Of a stretch of DNA of 64,000 bases, positions 32,096-41,271 are shown piece by piece. This DNA is from Litorivivens sp041624475 (lineage in GTDB: Bacteria > Pseudomonadota > Gammaproteobacteria > Pseudomonadales > Spongiibacteraceae). Location of the stretch: NCBI RefSeq assembly GCF_041624475.1, contig NZ_JBFJUX010000006.1:1-64000 (forward strand). The letters are read 5' to 3'. A model generated the notes under the pieces. That model was given only the letters and a program-made list of their open reading frames with translations. It searched no databases and was not told where the DNA came from. Within the stretch, counting starts at the first letter, position 1, and each line of letters opens with the position of its first letter. The position numbers were made by a program, and so were the translations under genes.

Positions 32096-33379
32096 CTACT
32101 CCACGCTGGCAATCATGGCGGCCGTCAGAGTGGCCAGATCCTCATTGCTCATTATATAGGGGGGCATGGTGTAAACCAGCTTGCCAAAGGGCCGCACCCA
32201 CACACCGTTGTCGACAAAGCGCTGCTGATGAGTGCGCAAATCCAGCGGTGTTTTCAGCTCGATCACGCCGATTGCACCCAACACCCGTACATCGTTGACA
32301 CACTCCAGAGTGCGGGCCGGTTCAAGGCCTTTGTTCAGCGCGGTTTCGATACGCTGGATCTCCCCCTGCCAGTCCTGGGACAGCAGCAGGTCAATACTGG
32401 CGTTGGCAATGGCGCAGGCTAAGGGGTTGCCCATAAAGGTCGGGCCGTGCATAAACGCGCCGGCTTCGCCTCGGCTGATCACATCGCTCACCTCATCGCT
32501 ACACAGCGTGGCTGCCAGCGACAGGTAGCCTCCGGTAAGGGCTTTGCCCAGGGCGAGAATATCCGGGCTGATCCTGGCGTGATTCGCCGCAAATAGCTCT
32601 CCACTGCGACCAAAACCCGTGGCGATTTCATCGAACACCAGCAGCACATTGTAGCGATCACAGAGCTCCCGGAAGATTTTCAGATAGCCAGGGGAGTAAA
32701 AGCGCATGCCCCCGGCGCCCTGGACGACCGGTTCCACAATCAGCGCGGCGAGTTCCTGGTGGTGCTGGGAAAACAGCGCTTCGAGGGCGACAATGTCGTC
32801 GTCCGCAGGTTGCTCATCAAAGCCAGCTTGCGGGGCGGGGGCGAAATGATGCTTTGGCAGAATGTCGCTGAACAGGTGGTGCATGCCCGTCACCGGGTCG
32901 CACACGGCCATCGCGCCGAAGGTGTCGCCGTGATAGCCGTTGCGCAACGCCAGTAGCTTGTGTTTTTGCGCCTGTCCGCGCGAGGCCCAGTACTGCAGGG
33001 CCATTTTGATAGCAACTTCCATGGCGACGGACCCCGAGTCGGCGATAAACACCCGATTCAAGCCTTCGGGGGTCATTTCAACGAGCTTCTGACAGAGACT
33101 AACCGCAGGGGCGTGGGTCAGCCCGCCAAACATGACATGCGACATAGACTGTAGCTGCTCGGTGGCCGCCTGGTTGAGCGCAGGGTGGTTATAGCCGTGA
33201 ATGGCGGACCACCAGGAAGCCATGCCGTCGATAATTTCGCGACCATCCGCCAGTGTCAGGCGCACGCCATTAGCGCTGATCACCGGAAACACCGGCGGGG
33301 GGTTATCGAATGAGGAGTAGGGGTGCCAGACGTGCTGGCGATCCCAATCGGAGAGATTTGAAGTCCATTCGGCGGGCAT
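32096..33379 (-). CDS. bioA: Adenosylmethionine-8-amino-7-oxononanoate aminotransferase (BioA)
   Basis: PLP enzyme of biotin synthesis: it makes 7,8-diaminopelargonate from KAPA using SAM as amino donor. At 427 residues, it shows WHPYSSF near the N-terminus, ASWWSAIHGYNHP, the Asp-containing LLVFDEIATGFGRSG and PLP lysine in LALGKALTGGY. HGPTFMGNPLACA and the C-terminal RPFGKLVYTMPPYI are BioA marks. The rest of the bio genes are not in the window. It heads a three-gene run with the channel and ygiD. Confidence 0.96.
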   Translation of the reverse strand: MPAEWTSNLSDWDRQHVWHPYSSFDNPPPVFPVISANGVRLTLADGREIIDGMASWWSAIHGYNHPALNQAATEQLQSMSHVMFGGLTHAPAVSLCQKLVEMTPEGLNRVFIADSGSVAMEVAIKMALQYWASRGQAQKHKLLALRNGYHGDTFGAMAVCDPVTGMHHLFSDILPKHHFAPAPQAGFDEQPADDDIVALEALFSQHHQELAALIVEPVVQGAGGMRFYSPGYLKIFRELCDRYNVLLVFDEIATGFGRSGELFAANHARISPDILALGKALTGGYLSLAATLCSDEVSDVISRGEAGAFMHGPTFMGNPLACAIANASIDLLLSQDWQGEIQRIETALNKGLEPARTLECVNDVRVLGAIGVIELKTPLDLRTHQQRFVDNGVWVRPFGKLVYTMPPYIMSNEDLATLTAAMIASVE

Positions 33380-33539
33380 GAGGCGCGAAGTTACCTGAAG
33401 GTTGACTGTGGAGGCCGTTGATCATTGCTGGCAGGCGTGGAAATTACGTATTTCTGCCAACGCTTGGCAATGCTAACGTCCACCCTGTGAGGAAGGCCCT
33501 AGCAGCCTTTTACCATCGGATGATACAGGCGAGGATTCC

Positions 33540-33791
33540 ATGCAATCAAGTCAGAGAGAAAGACGAATTGGCGTAGACAGCGTCCCGGAGAGCCTGGAGT
33601 CATATCTCAATGCGTCGCAAATCTCCACTCTCCACAAGGTCGAGCACTTCGGCTGGGCGCTGAAGTATGTGCGCCGACCGCTGTTTATGGAACCGGTGCC
33701 GATCCTGATACATCAGGATATGGGCACTTATGCGGTACTCGAAATGGACGGCAGCCTCAATCGCAATGTGGATGTGGCGCTGCGGTTCTGA
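33540..33791 (+). CDS. Small conserved-looking hypothetical protein
   Basis: 83-residue soluble protein, ATG behind GAGGA (five bases). The N-terminal part is charged (SSQRERRIGVDSVPESLESYL), the C-terminal part has WALKYVRRPLFMEPVPILIH and TYAVLEMDGSLN, looking like two or three beta strands. No cysteine, signal peptide or membrane segment. Diverges from bioA. I do not recognise a named family; its good ribosome site and codon use support a real gene. Confidence 0.65.
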   Translation: MQSSQRERRIGVDSVPESLESYLNASQISTLHKVEHFGWALKYVRRPLFMEPVPILIHQDMGTYAVLEMDGSLNRNVDVALRF

Positions 33792-33828
33792 AACCGGGGC
33801 CTCTAGCCACTATCGTTAATCTAGGCGA

Positions 33829-34587
33829 CTAGTAGCCCGCGAGAGAGCGAATCAGCCACGCTGTCCAGGCATTGGGTAGCAGTTTGCGCAGCAATCGCAG
33901 GGTGCCGTACTTGAGCCCTACCACGTGGTGAACTCGCGGCGTAGTCAGTGATTTCAAAACTACCTTCGCAATATCTTCCGCTCTTAGATCGACCCCCATG
34001 CTGTCGATGATCTTACTTTCATTGCCTTGCAGCAGTGGTGTGCGCACAAAAGAGGGCTCTACCGCGGTTACGTGAATGCCGTGCTGCTTCCACTCAATAT
34101 TCAATGCCTCGGTAATACCCTTTACCCAGAACTTGGTTGCCGAATAATTGGCCAGGCTTGGTATGCCGTAAACCGATGAGGCCGAGGACATGGTAATTGC
34201 CCAGGATTGCTCCCGTTGCTTCAGATATTCAAATGCGAAATAGAATCCGTCCAGCACGCCGCGAATATTGATATCGATTGCCAGGTGGTGACGCTCCAGC
34301 GGGATCTGCTCGAAGGGCGCGATATCCATAATGCCCGCGCAGTTAAAGATCGCATCCAGGTGACCGACGGAGGCCACATAAGCATCGATAGCCGTTTTCA
34401 GCTCGTCAGATTGGGTAACGTTACAGATGTGAACGCTGCATTTGTCGGCGCCAAGCTCCTGTTGCAGGTTGTCCAGTGCCTCGCGGTTGATATCGAGCAG
34501 GCCGATATGCCAGCCTTCGCGCGCCAGCAATTCAGAGGTCGCACGACCAATGCCAGAGGCGGCGCCGGTGATGATAATGGTTTTCAT
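33829..34587 (-). CDS. Short-chain dehydrogenase/reductase (SDR)
   Basis: 252-residue Rossmann oxidoreductase. NAD(P)-binding TGAASGIGRATS at the start, NCAG at about 85, catalytic Ser in SSASSVYG and YSATKFWVKG with Tyr and Lys (YxxxK). Its C-terminal extension with a hydrophobic, amphipathic end resembles membrane-associated SDRs. It follows the sterol-desaturase-like gene by 16 bases and is probably transcribed with it. Substrate not predictable; a lipid or steroid carbonyl is plausible. Confidence 0.92.
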   Translation of the reverse strand: MKTIIITGAASGIGRATSELLAREGWHIGLLDINREALDNLQQELGADKCSVHICNVTQSDELKTAIDAYVASVGHLDAIFNCAGIMDIAPFEQIPLERHHLAIDINIRGVLDGFYFAFEYLKQREQSWAITMSSASSVYGIPSLANYSATKFWVKGITEALNIEWKQHGIHVTAVEPSFVRTPLLQGNESKIIDSMGVDLRAEDIAKVVLKSLTTPRVHHVVGLKYGTLRLLRKLLPNAWTAWLIRSLAGY

Positions 34588-34603
34588 GGTGTTGCTCCGT
34601 TGC

Positions 34604-35524
34604 TTAAGCAGCGTCTAAGGAAGACGCGGGTTGAATTTGCGGCGGTCGCTGCCATTCCGGTGGCTTCCACAGATGGGCAAGGCGCAGATGCAGCGGGCCG
34701 GGCGCCAGCATGTCGCCAAACATATCCCGCCACTCGTGGAAATTCAGTGTGAACAGGTTGCGACTTTTCACCTGCCGCGGAATACCGTAATCGACCGGCT
34801 CTTCGTCCAATTCAGGCTGGAAGGTGCCGAACAGACGATCCCAGATAATCACGATGCCGCCATAGTTTTTGTCGATATAGACATCGTTGCGACCATGGTG
34901 AGCGCGATGATGACTGGGCGTATTGAAAATATACTCGACCAGCGGTGACAGGCGCCCGACCGACTCGGTATGGACAAAATACTGGTAGGCCAGGTTGATA
35001 GAATAGGCCACCATCACGGCCGCCGGCGGAAAGCCAGCCAGAATCAGAGGTACCCAGAATATCTGGCTCAGATTCAGCGAGTAGGTCATGCTCTGCCGCA
35101 TGGCCGTGCTCAGGTTCATGTGTTCGCCCGAGTGGTGAACCACATGGGCGCACCAGAACCAGCGAATCCGGTGGGAGGCGCGGTGAAACCAGTAGTAGAA
35201 AAATTCCTGGGCGAATAACAGAACCGCCCACATGGACAGGGTCATTTCAATGGTGGTCAGCCGGAACTCCCAAAGGAGCGCCATGGCCAGGCCGAGGAAG
35301 AGGGCGTGGTAGAGCAGCTCGACGAGCTGATAGCTCGCACCAAGGCTGAAATTGGTGAAAATATCCGCGAGCTGGAAATGCCCCGTGCGTTTGCGGTGGC
35401 GCATCACCAGATACTCCAGCGCCAGCGCCAGCATAAACACCGGGGTGAGCGACATCAGCAGCATCTGCTTCGGCTCTGGTGAATGCCCGGTCAGGGCAAT
35501 GTAATAATCAATCCAAGCGGTCAT
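34604..35524 (-). CDS. Sterol desaturase/fatty acid hydroxylase superfamily protein
   Basis: Integral membrane di-iron enzyme of 306 residues with four or more hydrophobic segments. Histidine boxes are HRASH, HVVHHSGEHMN and, after a spacer, HRAHH, the typical eight-His arrangement of the FA hydroxylase superfamily. The ATG at 35524 has GGGGGA six bases ahead. Likely inserts oxygen into a lipid or steroid substrate, with the SDR acting on the product. It diverges from an AraC-family regulator. Confidence 0.9.
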   Translation of the reverse strand: MTAWIDYYIALTGHSPEPKQMLLMSLTPVFMLALALEYLVMRHRKRTGHFQLADIFTNFSLGASYQLVELLYHALFLGLAMALLWEFRLTTIEMTLSMWAVLLFAQEFFYYWFHRASHRIRWFWCAHVVHHSGEHMNLSTAMRQSMTYSLNLSQIFWVPLILAGFPPAAVMVAYSINLAYQYFVHTESVGRLSPLVEYIFNTPSHHRAHHGRNDVYIDKNYGGIVIIWDRLFGTFQPELDEEPVDYGIPRQVKSRNLFTLNFHEWRDMFGDMLAPGPLHLRLAHLWKPPEWQRPPQIQPASSLDAA

Positions 35525-35609
35525 AGGTCCCCCTATCGTGAGGCCCATCATGCCGAAAAGATGAAAAGACTAATTGACCGCCACGGACAGTTTTTTGATA
35601 ATTGGCGCC

Positions 35610-36614
35610 ATGCAGCGCGAAGCCTATATCTCCACCGCTTACGTCGGCCTGCTTTTCGAGTACCTGAAGGGGCGCGGTTATGACCCGGAAGCGCTGCTTG
35701 GAGCACCCTGGCCCGACACTTCCAGCGACCCGCTCGGACGCTTTCCCATGTCCGAATGGCAGCGCCTGCTGAATCGTGCCAACGACGTTTTACAGATGCC
35801 TGCCATGGGCATCGAAATTGGCCGGCTGATAACCCCGGCACATATCGGTATTCTCGGCTACGCGCTGCTGGCCTGTACCAATCTGGCTCAGGCCCTGTCG
35901 CGATTAGAGCGTTACGTTCGGCTGATCTATGACCACGGCCCGATGGATACCCACTTCAAAGGCAACAGTATCGAGCTGGAGTGGGGGGAGAGCTGTGTTC
36001 AGCCGGGCCAGTTGGTGGATGAAGTGGCGATTACTGCGCTGGTGCAGTTTGCCCGCAATGTTACGGATCGCCACCTGACACCGGAATATGTGTGTTTTCT
36101 CAACCCCGAACCCGCCGATGTCAGTGTCTATGAACGCTATTTCGGCTGTCCCGTGGCCTTCAATCAGCGCAGCACCATTGTACGCTTTCCCATTGAGTCG
36201 CTTGAGCTGCCCCTGCGTCAGGCGGACCCGGCGCTGCTCAGTATTCTGGAGACGCAGGCCGACAAACTGCTGGCGGAACTGCCTCAGGGCGATGGCTTTG
36301 ACCAGAAGGTGAGGCTGGCGATTTCGCGGCATTGTCGTAGCGGCAGTCCGTCTCTGGAGCAGGTCGCCTCTGATATGAAAATGTCCGGTCGCAGCCTGCA
36401 ACGCAAGCTTCAGAAACGCGGGCTCAGCTTTCAGGTGCTGCTGGATGAGACTCGACTGACCCTGGCCAAGGATTATCTGCGGGAAGGGCATCTGCAGTTA
36501 ACGGAAGTGGCGCAGATGCTGGGCTATTCCGAACAGAGTGCTTTCAATCACGCCTTTCGTCGCTGGACGGGTATCTCGCCGCGCAAATTCCGGCAGATGC
36601 ACTTCTCCAACTGA
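35610..36614 (+). CDS. AraC-family transcriptional regulator
   Basis: 334-residue regulator from the ATG at 35610 (a TTG at 35574 is an alternative). The N-terminal effector domain is of the arabinose-binding-like type found in OruR/ArgR proteins (GALGYALL-like GILGYALLACTNLAQAL); the C-terminal double HTH has PSLEQVASDMKMSGRSLQRKL and AQMLGYSEQSAFNHAFRRWTGISPRKFR. It is divergent from the sterol-desaturase/SDR pair and is the likely regulator of it, sensing a lipid. Confidence 0.93.
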   Translation: MQREAYISTAYVGLLFEYLKGRGYDPEALLGAPWPDTSSDPLGRFPMSEWQRLLNRANDVLQMPAMGIEIGRLITPAHIGILGYALLACTNLAQALSRLERYVRLIYDHGPMDTHFKGNSIELEWGESCVQPGQLVDEVAITALVQFARNVTDRHLTPEYVCFLNPEPADVSVYERYFGCPVAFNQRSTIVRFPIESLELPLRQADPALLSILETQADKLLAELPQGDGFDQKVRLAISRHCRSGSPSLEQVASDMKMSGRSLQRKLQKRGLSFQVLLDETRLTLAKDYLREGHLQLTEVAQMLGYSEQSAFNHAFRRWTGISPRKFRQMHFSN

Positions 36615-36624
36615 GGCCACAACG

Positions 36625-36652
36625 AAAAACGCCCGGCAATAACCGGGCGTTT
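36625..36652. terminator. Bidirectional terminator
   Basis: ACGCCCGG and CCGGGCGT form a stem with a six-base loop; five A precede it and TTT follows. It sits between the convergent araC-like and TonB-receptor genes and can act on both. Confidence 0.75.
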
Positions 36653-36672
36653 GATGAGGGCCGGACCGGCAC

Positions 36673-39285
36673 TTAGTACTCGTAGCGGAACTCGAGGCCG
36701 TAAGTGCGGGGTTCACCGTAAAAGCTGAAGAAGGTGCCCAGCGATGAGCCTACCGAGGCGGCGCCGGGAAGGTAGCGTTCGTCAGTCGCATTTTTTACAA
36801 AGGCGGCAACGGTAGTTGTGTAGTCCGAGTTAGCCCAGCTAAAGCGCAAATCCACCAGCGTTTTGGCGTCGTCTCCTGCGAGTGATTTGTCTCGCTCGTA
36901 GGCCTCGAAAGAGCCGCGGTCCAGCCCCAGATAAATTTCGCTTTTGTACGAGGCATCGATGCGCGGCGTGAACGAACCGATAGAGGTGTCCCAAGTGTAT
37001 TGGATACCGATGGAGTAGGTCTCTTCTGGAGATACCGGGAAGGGCTCGTCGGTGCGATCTACCACCACGGTATTACCCAGCGAGGCCTGCAGGAGATCGC
37101 GGTCGCTGAACTCAGTAAATTCGTAGTCGTTATAGCTGGCCGAGAAATTCACCAGCATATTGGCAGAGGGCATCCACTGCACCTCCAGCTCGGTGCCATG
37201 GATCTCGGAGTTACCCGCGTTGTCGAAGACCACCGCGAGATTGCCGGCCGAATCGGTTTGTACCTGAATCAATTGCTGATCGGTAAACTCCATGGCGTAA
37301 ATCGCGCCGTTGATACGCAGTGAGCGTTGCAGGGCCTCGATTTTGTAGCCGAACTCGAGGTTTTGCACTTCTTCTGGTTCAACCTGCTGCAAGCCATCCT
37401 GCACACGTGGCTCGAAAAAGCCTGACTTGAAACCGTCGCTGTAGGTTGTGTAAAGCGTGACGCTGGAGAAGAAACCGTCGCCCAAATCGGGAATGGTGTA
37501 AGACAGCGAGGCCATCGGCGTTACCTTGCTGAAGGTCTTTTCCTTTGACTGATCGAGAAAGGGCGTGTCGTTCATCGGGAAGTCGTCAATCCCGTTGCCA
37601 TCTTCATCAGTAAACAAGGCGGCGACGCGGCCTACAGGGTCAAGTGCCCACGGCAGGGTCGACTGACACACGCCGGGTAGCGCAGGTCCCAGGCAGGCAC
37701 CGACCAGGCCAGCAGCACGCATACGGTTTTCGATGGCGGTTGTGTCGGCTTGCGTCAGTACCAGGTTCGATTCGCGGGTTTCAGAAGTCCAGCGCAGACC
37801 CAGTGTCAGCTCCAGAGCCGGCGTAATGTCAAACGAGGTCTGCACATAGGCGGCGAGTGTATTATTTGTCAGATCGAATTCATTTTGCTGGATGGGGTTG
37901 CCCGTTACTGCGCCGACAAAGGGGACGCCGCCGGTAGCGGGTGGTTGGGTCGGTTCCTGTCCTGCGCCAAGTTCAGCAATAGTCTGAGAATCCAGGCCGC
38001 CGAGGCCAGAGACGAGCGTAAAGGGCTCGAAGTTTTCTTCGAGCATATAAAACAGACCGCCGGTGTAACGCAGTCGATCTTCGAAGAATCCACCGCTGAA
38101 CTGCAGTTCAGCGCTCAGCGATTTTTGCTCGCTGTCACCGTCGTTGTGAGACTCGGACCAGTTGCCGGGGCCGCCATCCTGATCGCTGGTAACCAGTGGG
38201 CCTTTCTCAGCTTTGCGCGCGCCGAACACCCCTTTGATTTGGTGGTCAGGGCTGTAGAACCAGTTTACCGTTGCGCCGATCATGGCTTGCTGCTGATCCC
38301 AATTGAGGTTTGGGTGGGCCCCTGTGTTGCTGTTCAGTTCTCCCAGCCGTTCCGCGGAGTTGGATTCGCAGTTTTCGCGATAGGCAGTGGGTTGGTCAGG
38401 CCGGGTGTCGCCCGGCCACATCAGATACAGGCCTTCCAGAAACAGGGCCTTGTCGTTGTTAATGCGGCAATTGTTGTGTTCCAGTGTGTCGTCCCGGTCG
38501 CTGAGGAACAGCAGGGTATCCACAGAGACGCTATCGCTGGCATGCCAATTGGTTTGAATCAGGGCTGAAAGGCGGTCCACTGAGCCGCCTTTTTGGCCAG
38601 ACACAACATCTTCGGTAAATCCGTCGCGGCGGCGGTTATTAACCGCAAATCGCATCGAGAAGTCATCTGTAATGGGCTGTGTCCAGGCGGCGCGGACGGT
38701 TTGCGCACCGAGGCTGCCGAGGGTCACATCTACATAACCTTCCTGCGTGTCGCCGGGCTTGGCCAGGGTCAGTACCATGGCCCCACCCGTGGTGTTTTTG
38801 CCGAATAGCGTGCCCTGCGGGCCGCGCAGAACCTGCACGTTTTCGATATCTACGGTATCGAGCAGCTGGCTGTCAGAACGAGGAATAAACAGATCGTCGA
38901 GATAGACCCCGACAGTTGGGTCAACCCGGGCAAAGCCCGACCGCTGACCAACGCCTCGGATATAGATCTGGGTGGCCCGGCCCTGGCTGATTTCCAGACT
39001 GGGTACGCTTTTGGTCAGTTCGCTGGTATTGGCTATGCCCCGTTGACGCATGGCGTCACCGGAAAGTGCCGATACCGCGACCGGCGCAGTCTGCAGGTTT
39101 TCTTCCCGGCGGCGAGCCGTAACCACTACTTCCTCAAGTACAGCCCTCTTCATCGGGGTTTTGGCTGTGGCGGCCTGGGCGGCGGTGTCGGGAGACTCTT
39201 GCGCGTGCGCGCTGCCTAGGAGAAGTGAAGCACCCATCAGGGCTGCGGCTGAGAGAATATTGGTATTGGTGTCTTTTTTGCTCAT
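36673..39285 (-). CDS. TonB-dependent outer-membrane receptor
   Basis: 870-residue receptor from the ATG at 39285, with a signal peptide (LLLGSAHAQ). The plug domain starts around EEVVVTARRREENLQTAPVAVSALSG (the TonB box-like VVVTA) and includes RGPQGTLFGKNTTGGAM; the beta barrel fills the remainder and ends with an aromatic final residue pattern (EFRYEY). Siderophore-independent type typical of marine bacteria taking up large organic molecules. No transport or hydrolase gene is adjacent, so the ligand is unknown. Confidence 0.95.
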   Translation of the reverse strand: MSKKDTNTNILSAAALMGASLLLGSAHAQESPDTAAQAATAKTPMKRAVLEEVVVTARRREENLQTAPVAVSALSGDAMRQRGIANTSELTKSVPSLEISQGRATQIYIRGVGQRSGFARVDPTVGVYLDDLFIPRSDSQLLDTVDIENVQVLRGPQGTLFGKNTTGGAMVLTLAKPGDTQEGYVDVTLGSLGAQTVRAAWTQPITDDFSMRFAVNNRRRDGFTEDVVSGQKGGSVDRLSALIQTNWHASDSVSVDTLLFLSDRDDTLEHNNCRINNDKALFLEGLYLMWPGDTRPDQPTAYRENCESNSAERLGELNSNTGAHPNLNWDQQQAMIGATVNWFYSPDHQIKGVFGARKAEKGPLVTSDQDGGPGNWSESHNDGDSEQKSLSAELQFSGGFFEDRLRYTGGLFYMLEENFEPFTLVSGLGGLDSQTIAELGAGQEPTQPPATGGVPFVGAVTGNPIQQNEFDLTNNTLAAYVQTSFDITPALELTLGLRWTSETRESNLVLTQADTTAIENRMRAAGLVGACLGPALPGVCQSTLPWALDPVGRVAALFTDEDGNGIDDFPMNDTPFLDQSKEKTFSKVTPMASLSYTIPDLGDGFFSSVTLYTTYSDGFKSGFFEPRVQDGLQQVEPEEVQNLEFGYKIEALQRSLRINGAIYAMEFTDQQLIQVQTDSAGNLAVVFDNAGNSEIHGTELEVQWMPSANMLVNFSASYNDYEFTEFSDRDLLQASLGNTVVVDRTDEPFPVSPEETYSIGIQYTWDTSIGSFTPRIDASYKSEIYLGLDRGSFEAYERDKSLAGDDAKTLVDLRFSWANSDYTTTVAAFVKNATDERYLPGAASVGSSLGTFFSFYGEPRTYGLEFRYEY

Positions 39286-39463
39286 GGTAATTAACTTCTT
39301 ATATTGTATCGTGAACAAGGGCGGCAGTTTACGTGGAGTAGATTCTCGTCAAGGGTTACAGTCTATTCATCTTTTGCTGCACCGTTATTGGGCAAAGCCG
39401 GGTAAGCCTACCATGCTGAAATCAAAGCAGCAGGTGGTGATTGTTGGCACTTAAGGAGGACGC

Positions 39464-39910
39464 ATGAAAGGTGTGGTTCTGGATTTTAACGAAGACACCA
39501 GTCGCGGAATTATCGCCGCCGAGGATGGCAAGCGTTACGAGTTCGCTGGCATCAACTGGTTGTCGGAGCGCTACCCCGGGAGCGGCATGCATGTGGACTT
39601 TGAGGCCCAGGACGAGCGAGCAGAAAACATTTATCTGGATCCCTGCCTCAACAAGATTGTGGAAAAAGACCGGATGGCAGCTGCCTTACTGGCCTTCTTC
39701 TTCGGCTGGCTTGGTTTTCACAAGTTCTATCTCGGTCACAAGCAGCCAGCTACCATTATGCTCTGCGTTTCTCTGGGCGGTTTGTTACTGCTCGCCATTC
39801 CGACGCTGGTGATGATGGTGATCGGCTTTATTGAATTTATCATCTACGTGACCTGCTCGGACGAAACCTTTGATCGGGTTTACATTCACGGCAACAGGGA
39901 CTGGTTTTGA
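39464..39910 (+). CDS. TM2-domain protein with cold-shock-like N-terminus
   Basis: 148-residue protein. Residues 1-60 (KGVVLDFNEDTSRGIIAAEDGKRYEFAG) have the form of a cold-shock-type beta barrel, where the usual F-G-F-I core is replaced by GIIAAEDG; residues 71-140 form a TM2 domain (LLAFFFGWLGFHKFYLGHK and two helices). Strong GGAGG at the ribosome site. It overlaps fumC's ATG by one base (TGATG). Both parts are small-domain families without a known joint function. Confidence 0.85.
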   Translation: MKGVVLDFNEDTSRGIIAAEDGKRYEFAGINWLSERYPGSGMHVDFEAQDERAENIYLDPCLNKIVEKDRMAAALLAFFFGWLGFHKFYLGHKQPATIMLCVSLGGLLLLAIPTLVMMVIGFIEFIIYVTCSDETFDRVYIHGNRDWF

Positions 39911-41271
39911 TGAAGACGCGCAAAGAGAAAGACAGCCTTGGGAGCATTGAGGTGCCGGTTGATGCGCTTTACGGTGCCCAAACCCAGCGAGCCGTGGATA
40001 ATTTCCCGATCAGCGGCCAACCCATGCCCGAGGATTTCATCCAGGCAGTGGTGCAAATCAAGCGCAGCGCAGCGCTTGCCAACGCAGAGCTGGGCGCCTT
40101 ACCGGCGGATATTGCCAAGGCCATTGTGGGCGCCTGTGATCGCTTGCTGGCCGGTGAGCATGCGGATCAGTTTCCGGTCGATATTTACCAGACCGGATCC
40201 GGCACCAGTACCAATATGAATGTTAACGAGGTAATCGCGAGACTAGCCAGCGATGCCCTGAAGCAGACGGTTTCCCCGAACGATCACGTCAACTGCAGTC
40301 AAAGCAGCAACGATGTTATTCCCACCGCGATTCACCTCTCGGCGAGCACTTCTCTGCAGGGCGATCTTCTGCCTGCGCTGCAGGCCCTGCAAAACATAGT
40401 GCGCCGTCGTGCAGCAGAGTGTGCGGCGCAGATCAAAACTGGTCGCACACATCTGATGGACGCCATGCCCGTGTCATTGGGGCAGGAGCTAGAGGGCTGG
40501 GCGGATCAGCTCGACAAGTGTGGCTCCCGTCTGCAACAGCATCTGGCGTTTCTCGCCCAGCTCGCTCAGGGCGGCACGGCGGTGGGTACCGGGGTTAATG
40601 CGGAAGAGGGTTTTGCCGGCGCTTTTGTCGCCCAACTGAATAAGCTGACGGGCGCTCATTTTGTCGCCCCCCAGCGGCGCTTTGATTTGATGGCGAGCCA
40701 GGACACCGCTGTGGCGCTGTCGGGGGAACTGAAAACACTGGCGGTGGCGCTCAGTAAAATCTGCAACGATTTGCGCTGGATGAACAGCGGGCCGCTGGCG
40801 GGGCTCGGTGAAATCCAGCTGCCCACTCTGCAGCCGGGCAGCAGCATCATGCCGGGCAAAGTGAACCCGGTGATCCCCGAAGCGGTATTGATGGTGGCGG
40901 CCACGGTGATTGGCAACGACACCAGCATAACGGTCGCGGGGCAGTCGGGTAATTTTCAGCTTAATGTCATGCTGCCGCTGGTGGCCAGTAAACTGCTGGA
41001 ATCGATTAAGTTACTGAGCAATGCCTGCACCGTATTGGGTGAAAAAGCGGTATCCGGGTTTACGGTCAACGAACCGGCGTTGCAGGCGAATTTAGCAAAG
41101 AATCCGGTGTTGGTGACTGCGTTGAATCCGGTGATCGGCTACCTGAAGGCTGCCGAGATTGCCAAGCGCGCCTACGCGGAAAATCGGCCCATTATCGATG
41201 TTGCCGAAGAGGACACGGACATTCCGCGTAGTGAGCTTGAACGCCTGCTCGACCCGGCCCGTTTAGTCTGA
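39910..41271 (+). CDS. fumC: Fumarate hydratase class II (FumC)
   Basis: Cytosolic, oxygen-stable fumarase of the TCA cycle, converting fumarate and malate, 453 residues from the ATG at 39910. Signature GSSIMPGKVNP lies in the C-terminal half; GSGTSTNMNVNEV, SSNDVIPTAIH and TGRTHLMDAMPVSLGQE are family blocks. Its stop overlaps the convergent tesA-like gene by nine bases. mdh, the next TCA step, lies at 47179. Confidence 0.96.
   Translation: MKTRKEKDSLGSIEVPVDALYGAQTQRAVDNFPISGQPMPEDFIQAVVQIKRSAALANAELGALPADIAKAIVGACDRLLAGEHADQFPVDIYQTGSGTSTNMNVNEVIARLASDALKQTVSPNDHVNCSQSSNDVIPTAIHLSASTSLQGDLLPALQALQNIVRRRAAECAAQIKTGRTHLMDAMPVSLGQELEGWADQLDKCGSRLQQHLAFLAQLAQGGTAVGTGVNAEEGFAGAFVAQLNKLTGAHFVAPQRRFDLMASQDTAVALSGELKTLAVALSKICNDLRWMNSGPLAGLGEIQLPTLQPGSSIMPGKVNPVIPEAVLMVAATVIGNDTSITVAGQSGNFQLNVMLPLVASKLLESIKLLSNACTVLGEKAVSGFTVNEPALQANLAKNPVLVTALNPVIGYLKAAEIAKRAYAENRPIIDVAEEDTDIPRSELERLLDPARLV

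Noticed and set aside
33380..33539. BirA-type biotin operator before bioA
   Set aside because: Only a short imperfect palindrome (GTCAACC/AGGTAAC) with wrong spacing is seen; it does not match the long BirA operator.
37750..38568. 272-codon plus-strand frame
   Set aside because: Antisense to the TonB receptor barrel; no start signal and no family.
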